8,216 nt of DNA from Cellvibrionales bacterium (lineage in GTDB: Bacteria; Pseudomonadota; Gammaproteobacteria; Pseudomonadales; UBA7434), in NCBI GenBank assembly GCA_018668095.1, contig JABIQF010000009.1, positions 1 to 8,216 on the forward strand, written 5' to 3'. Of the stretch, positions 6,530-8,216 are shown one piece after another (within the stretch, counting starts at the first letter, position 1; the number at the start of each line of letters is the position of its first letter). A program made the translations under genes and the position numbers. The notes under the pieces are model-generated. The model saw only the letters and a program-made list of their open reading frames with translations. It had not been told where the DNA came from and did no database searches.

Positions 6530-7669
6530 TTAATCCTTATTGAGCGGAAGGCGTTGTAATATCACCCCGCATTCACAATGGTCGGTGTAGGGGAACTGAT
6601 CGAATAACGCAAACTGTTTAACGCTATGCGTATTGCTGAGCGTGCTTAGGTTTTCTGCCAAGGTATTCGGGTTACAAGAAATATAAATAATCGTATCGAA
6701 ATTCGCGACTAATTCAAGCGTGTTCTCATCCAGTCCTGCACGTGGAGGATCAACCAATACCGTCGAAAAATGATAACTATCGATATCGATGTGTTTAAGC
6801 CGTCTAAACTCGCGCTCATGCTTTAAGGCCGATGCAGTTTCATCACTACTCAGACGAATAAACTCAATATTGTCGACGTCATTGAGTAAGCAGTTTTGCT
6901 TGGCAAGTCGTATGCTTGACTTGGAAATTTCTGTTGCTAACACCTGATTAAATTGTCGAGATAGCGGAATCGTAAAGTTACCATTGCCGCAGTAAAGCTC
7001 TAACAAATCTTGTTCACTGTGATTTGAAAAGTGCGCTAAAACCCATTCAATCATCTTGCAATTGATTGCTGCATTAGGCTGAGTAAAGCTGTTTTCTTGT
7101 TGTTGATAGCTAAATACTTGCGAGTTAATGGGTAGAGTCTCGATAACATAGTCGCGTGAAATAACGAGGCGTTGTTTTCTAGCACGACCTATCACAAAAA
7201 TATTGAATTGCTGTTCTAATTGACGCGCTTCAACTTCCCAAGCTTCATCCAACTGTCGATGATAGATTAAGCTAATGAGTACTTCGCCGCCCGTCGTGCT
7301 TAAAAATTCTAGTTGAAACAGTTTATGCTTGAGCGTATTCGATTGGTTGATTTTATCCAGCAGTTTTGGCATGAGGGCTGTAATCGATAAGCTACCAATA
7401 GGGTAGTGATCAACTTTCACCGGCACAGTAGGGGCATCGGGTTCAAACATCACATAAAAACAATGATTGTTTTCGCCTTGTCTATCATGCCAGATACGAA
7501 ATTCAGCGCGCATCCGAAAGTGTTTTTCTGGCGAGGGAAATATCGCCGGTGTAGGTGGGTTAAATGCCGCTAATAATTGCGTAATTCGCTGTGCTTTTTC
7601 ACCCAATAGTTGCTCGTACTGATCGGGTACATAGTTGATTGAAGGTATCGACAGTTTTTCTTGAGTCAT
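6530..7669 (-). CDS. trmA: tRNA (uracil-5-)-methyltransferase TrmA
   Basis: A 379-residue SAM-dependent enzyme that makes 5-methyluridine at position 54 of the tRNA T-loop; E. coli TrmA has 366 residues. All signatures are in order: the N-terminal FRMRAEFRIWHD region, FTQPN (195-199), the SAM-binding motif LLELYCGNGNF (about 222-232), DPPRAG (307-312), the catalytic nucleophile in SCNP (Cys332) and the general-base region HCECG (Glu366). The absence of an N-terminal TRAM domain and iron-sulfur cysteines separates it from RlmC/RlmD. The ATG at 7669 has no good ribosome-binding site (AGGT lies about 17 nt upstream), yet the next in-frame Met is residue 53, within the conserved FRMRAEF region, so 7669 stands. 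It is the first gene of a two-gene unit with phhB. Confidence 0.97.
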   Translation of the reverse strand: MTQEKLSIPSINYVPDQYEQLLGEKAQRITQLLAAFNPPTPAIFPSPEKHFRMRAEFRIWHDRQGENNHCFYVMFEPDAPTVPVKVDHYPIGSLSITALMPKLLDKINQSNTLKHKLFQLEFLSTTGGEVLISLIYHRQLDEAWEVEARQLEQQFNIFVIGRARKQRLVISRDYVIETLPINSQVFSYQQQENSFTQPNAAINCKMIEWVLAHFSNHSEQDLLELYCGNGNFTIPLSRQFNQVLATEISKSSIRLAKQNCLLNDVDNIEFIRLSSDETASALKHEREFRRLKHIDIDSYHFSTVLVDPPRAGLDENTLELVANFDTIIYISCNPNTLAENLSTLSNTHSVKQFALFDQFPYTDHCECGVILQRLPLNKD

Positions 7670-8089
7670 GTGTTTAGTTTCGTATTACCTTGATGGTATT
7701 GCTAGAGGCGGTTGTTAAATTATGTTTATTTGATGATCATTGCATTCAGCCTGCATCATAAATTATATGCGGTTTTATTGCATGATTAATTCAATATCGA
7801 GTCTAAGCAAGCCGCTAAGGATCGGTTGGCGAATAATATTCAAATGGCTAATCAAAGACAAAAAGGAAGGTAAAAAACAGTTTTTAACCATGTTTTACGG
7901 CAGTTCAATGCTATATGATCTATGCTAAACGAATGACTTTTATTATATAAAAGACCTGTTAGTGAGTTTTTTACGAAAGCGTGCTCAAATAAGGTGGCTT
8001 AATAGGGGCGGACCACAAATAAAGTATATGTGGGTCATTAACAACGTATGTATGAGCCATTCATAAAAAGGTATTAGGGTTAGGGGTAT
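7670..8089. other. 420-nt spacer between divergent trmA and galE, no convincing gene
   Basis: It should carry the promoters for both neighbours. For trmA, CATAAT on the minus strand (complement of 7719-7724) is a possible -10 without a matching -35. A 62-codon frame from a TTG at 7740 to 7928 has no ribosome-binding site and no recognisable motif, and is not called. Small structures include the AT hairpin CTTTTAT (7937-7943) / ATAAAAG (7947-7953) and a bulged stem GACCACA (8011-8017) / TGTGGGTC (8029-8036). No tRNA, terminator or insertion-sequence end was seen. Confidence 0.5.
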
Positions 8090-8216
8090 ATGAATAAAAT
8101 TTTAGTGACAGGTGGTGCGGGCTATATTGGTAGCCACACATGCATTGAGCTATTAGATGCTGGTTATGATGTTGTCGTTGTTGATAATTTATCCAACAGC
8201 AATACTGAGGCGCTGA
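8090..8216 (+). CDS. galE: UDP-glucose 4-epimerase, N-terminal fragment (3' end outside window)
   Basis: The first 42 codons of a short-chain dehydrogenase-type sugar-nucleotide epimerase, which interconverts UDP-glucose and UDP-galactose for galactose metabolism and surface polysaccharides. MNKILVTGGAGYIGSH gives the first beta strand and the NAD-binding GxxGxxG loop (Gly8, Gly11, Gly14). The second strand ends in VVVVDNLSNSN, with Asp32 in the place that binds the NAD ribose and the DNLSNS wording typical of GalE. The ATG at 8090 follows TTAGGGTTAGGGG, which offers two purine-rich ribosome-binding sites, AGGG at 8076-8079 and AGGGG at 8082-8086. The rest of the gene lies past the window edge, so another UDP-sugar epimerase of the same family cannot be wholly excluded. 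Confidence 0.92.
   Translation, partial: MNKILVTGGAGYIGSHTCIELLDAGYDVVVVDNLSNSNTEAL

Noticed and set aside
7740..7928. 62-codon frame starting at TTG, or 48 codons from the ATG at 7782
   Set aside because: There is no ribosome-binding site before either start, no recognisable motif, and it fills a spacer where promoters are expected.
8074..8085. TTAGGGTTAGGG as a telomere-like repeat
   Set aside because: Two copies directly before a bacterial galE start are explained by the ribosome-binding site.

Overview
The window looks like chromosomal DNA of a marine or aquatic gammaproteobacterium of the Alteromonadales type (Colwellia, Thalassotalea or Shewanella relatives). The reasons are the AT-rich composition, a TrmA of gammaproteobacterial type, a phhB-family gene, an HDOD regulator and a two-partner secretion locus. 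The genus is inference; no rRNA or other marker gene is present.

Layout. Positions 1-1258 (+) hold the 3' part of a TpsB outer-membrane transporter (ShlB/FhaC/HecB family). A 297-nt gap with a good sigma70-type promoter (1305-1333) leads to its apparent cargo at 1556-3613 (+). This is a 685-residue exoprotein with a signal peptide, a TPS (haemagglutination-activity) domain, a short repetitive/RTX-like middle, a proline-rich linker, two cysteines and a complete C-terminal OmpA-like peptidoglycan-binding domain. A strong intrinsic terminator (3640-3663) closes the locus. After an AT-rich gap, 3905-5170 (+) encodes an unfamiliar 421-residue protein with an HELIH zinc-metallopeptidase motif and a His/Asp-rich heptad repeat. 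A 212-nt spacer rich in inverted repeats precedes an HDOD-domain protein (5383-6222, +). It ends with a 9-bp inverted repeat that covers that gene's ribosome-binding site. On the minus strand, trmA (7669-6530) and a phhB-family pterin dehydratase gene (6525-6244) form a tight two-gene operon that converges on the HDOD gene. A 420-nt spacer without a convincing gene leads to the first 42 codons of galE (8090-8216, +), cut by the window edge.

How the genes may work together. TpsB should recognise the TPS domain of the neighbouring exoprotein and move it through the outer membrane. The OmpA-like end would be expected to bind peptidoglycan, so the simplest model is a surface protein that stays threaded through, or tethered beneath, its transporter. 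This TPS-OmpA fusion is the most interesting item in the window. The metallopeptidase gene next to it is the second: it has its own ribosome-binding site and lies behind a terminator, so a functional link is possible but not shown. The HDOD, trmA, phhB and galE genes are regulatory or housekeeping.
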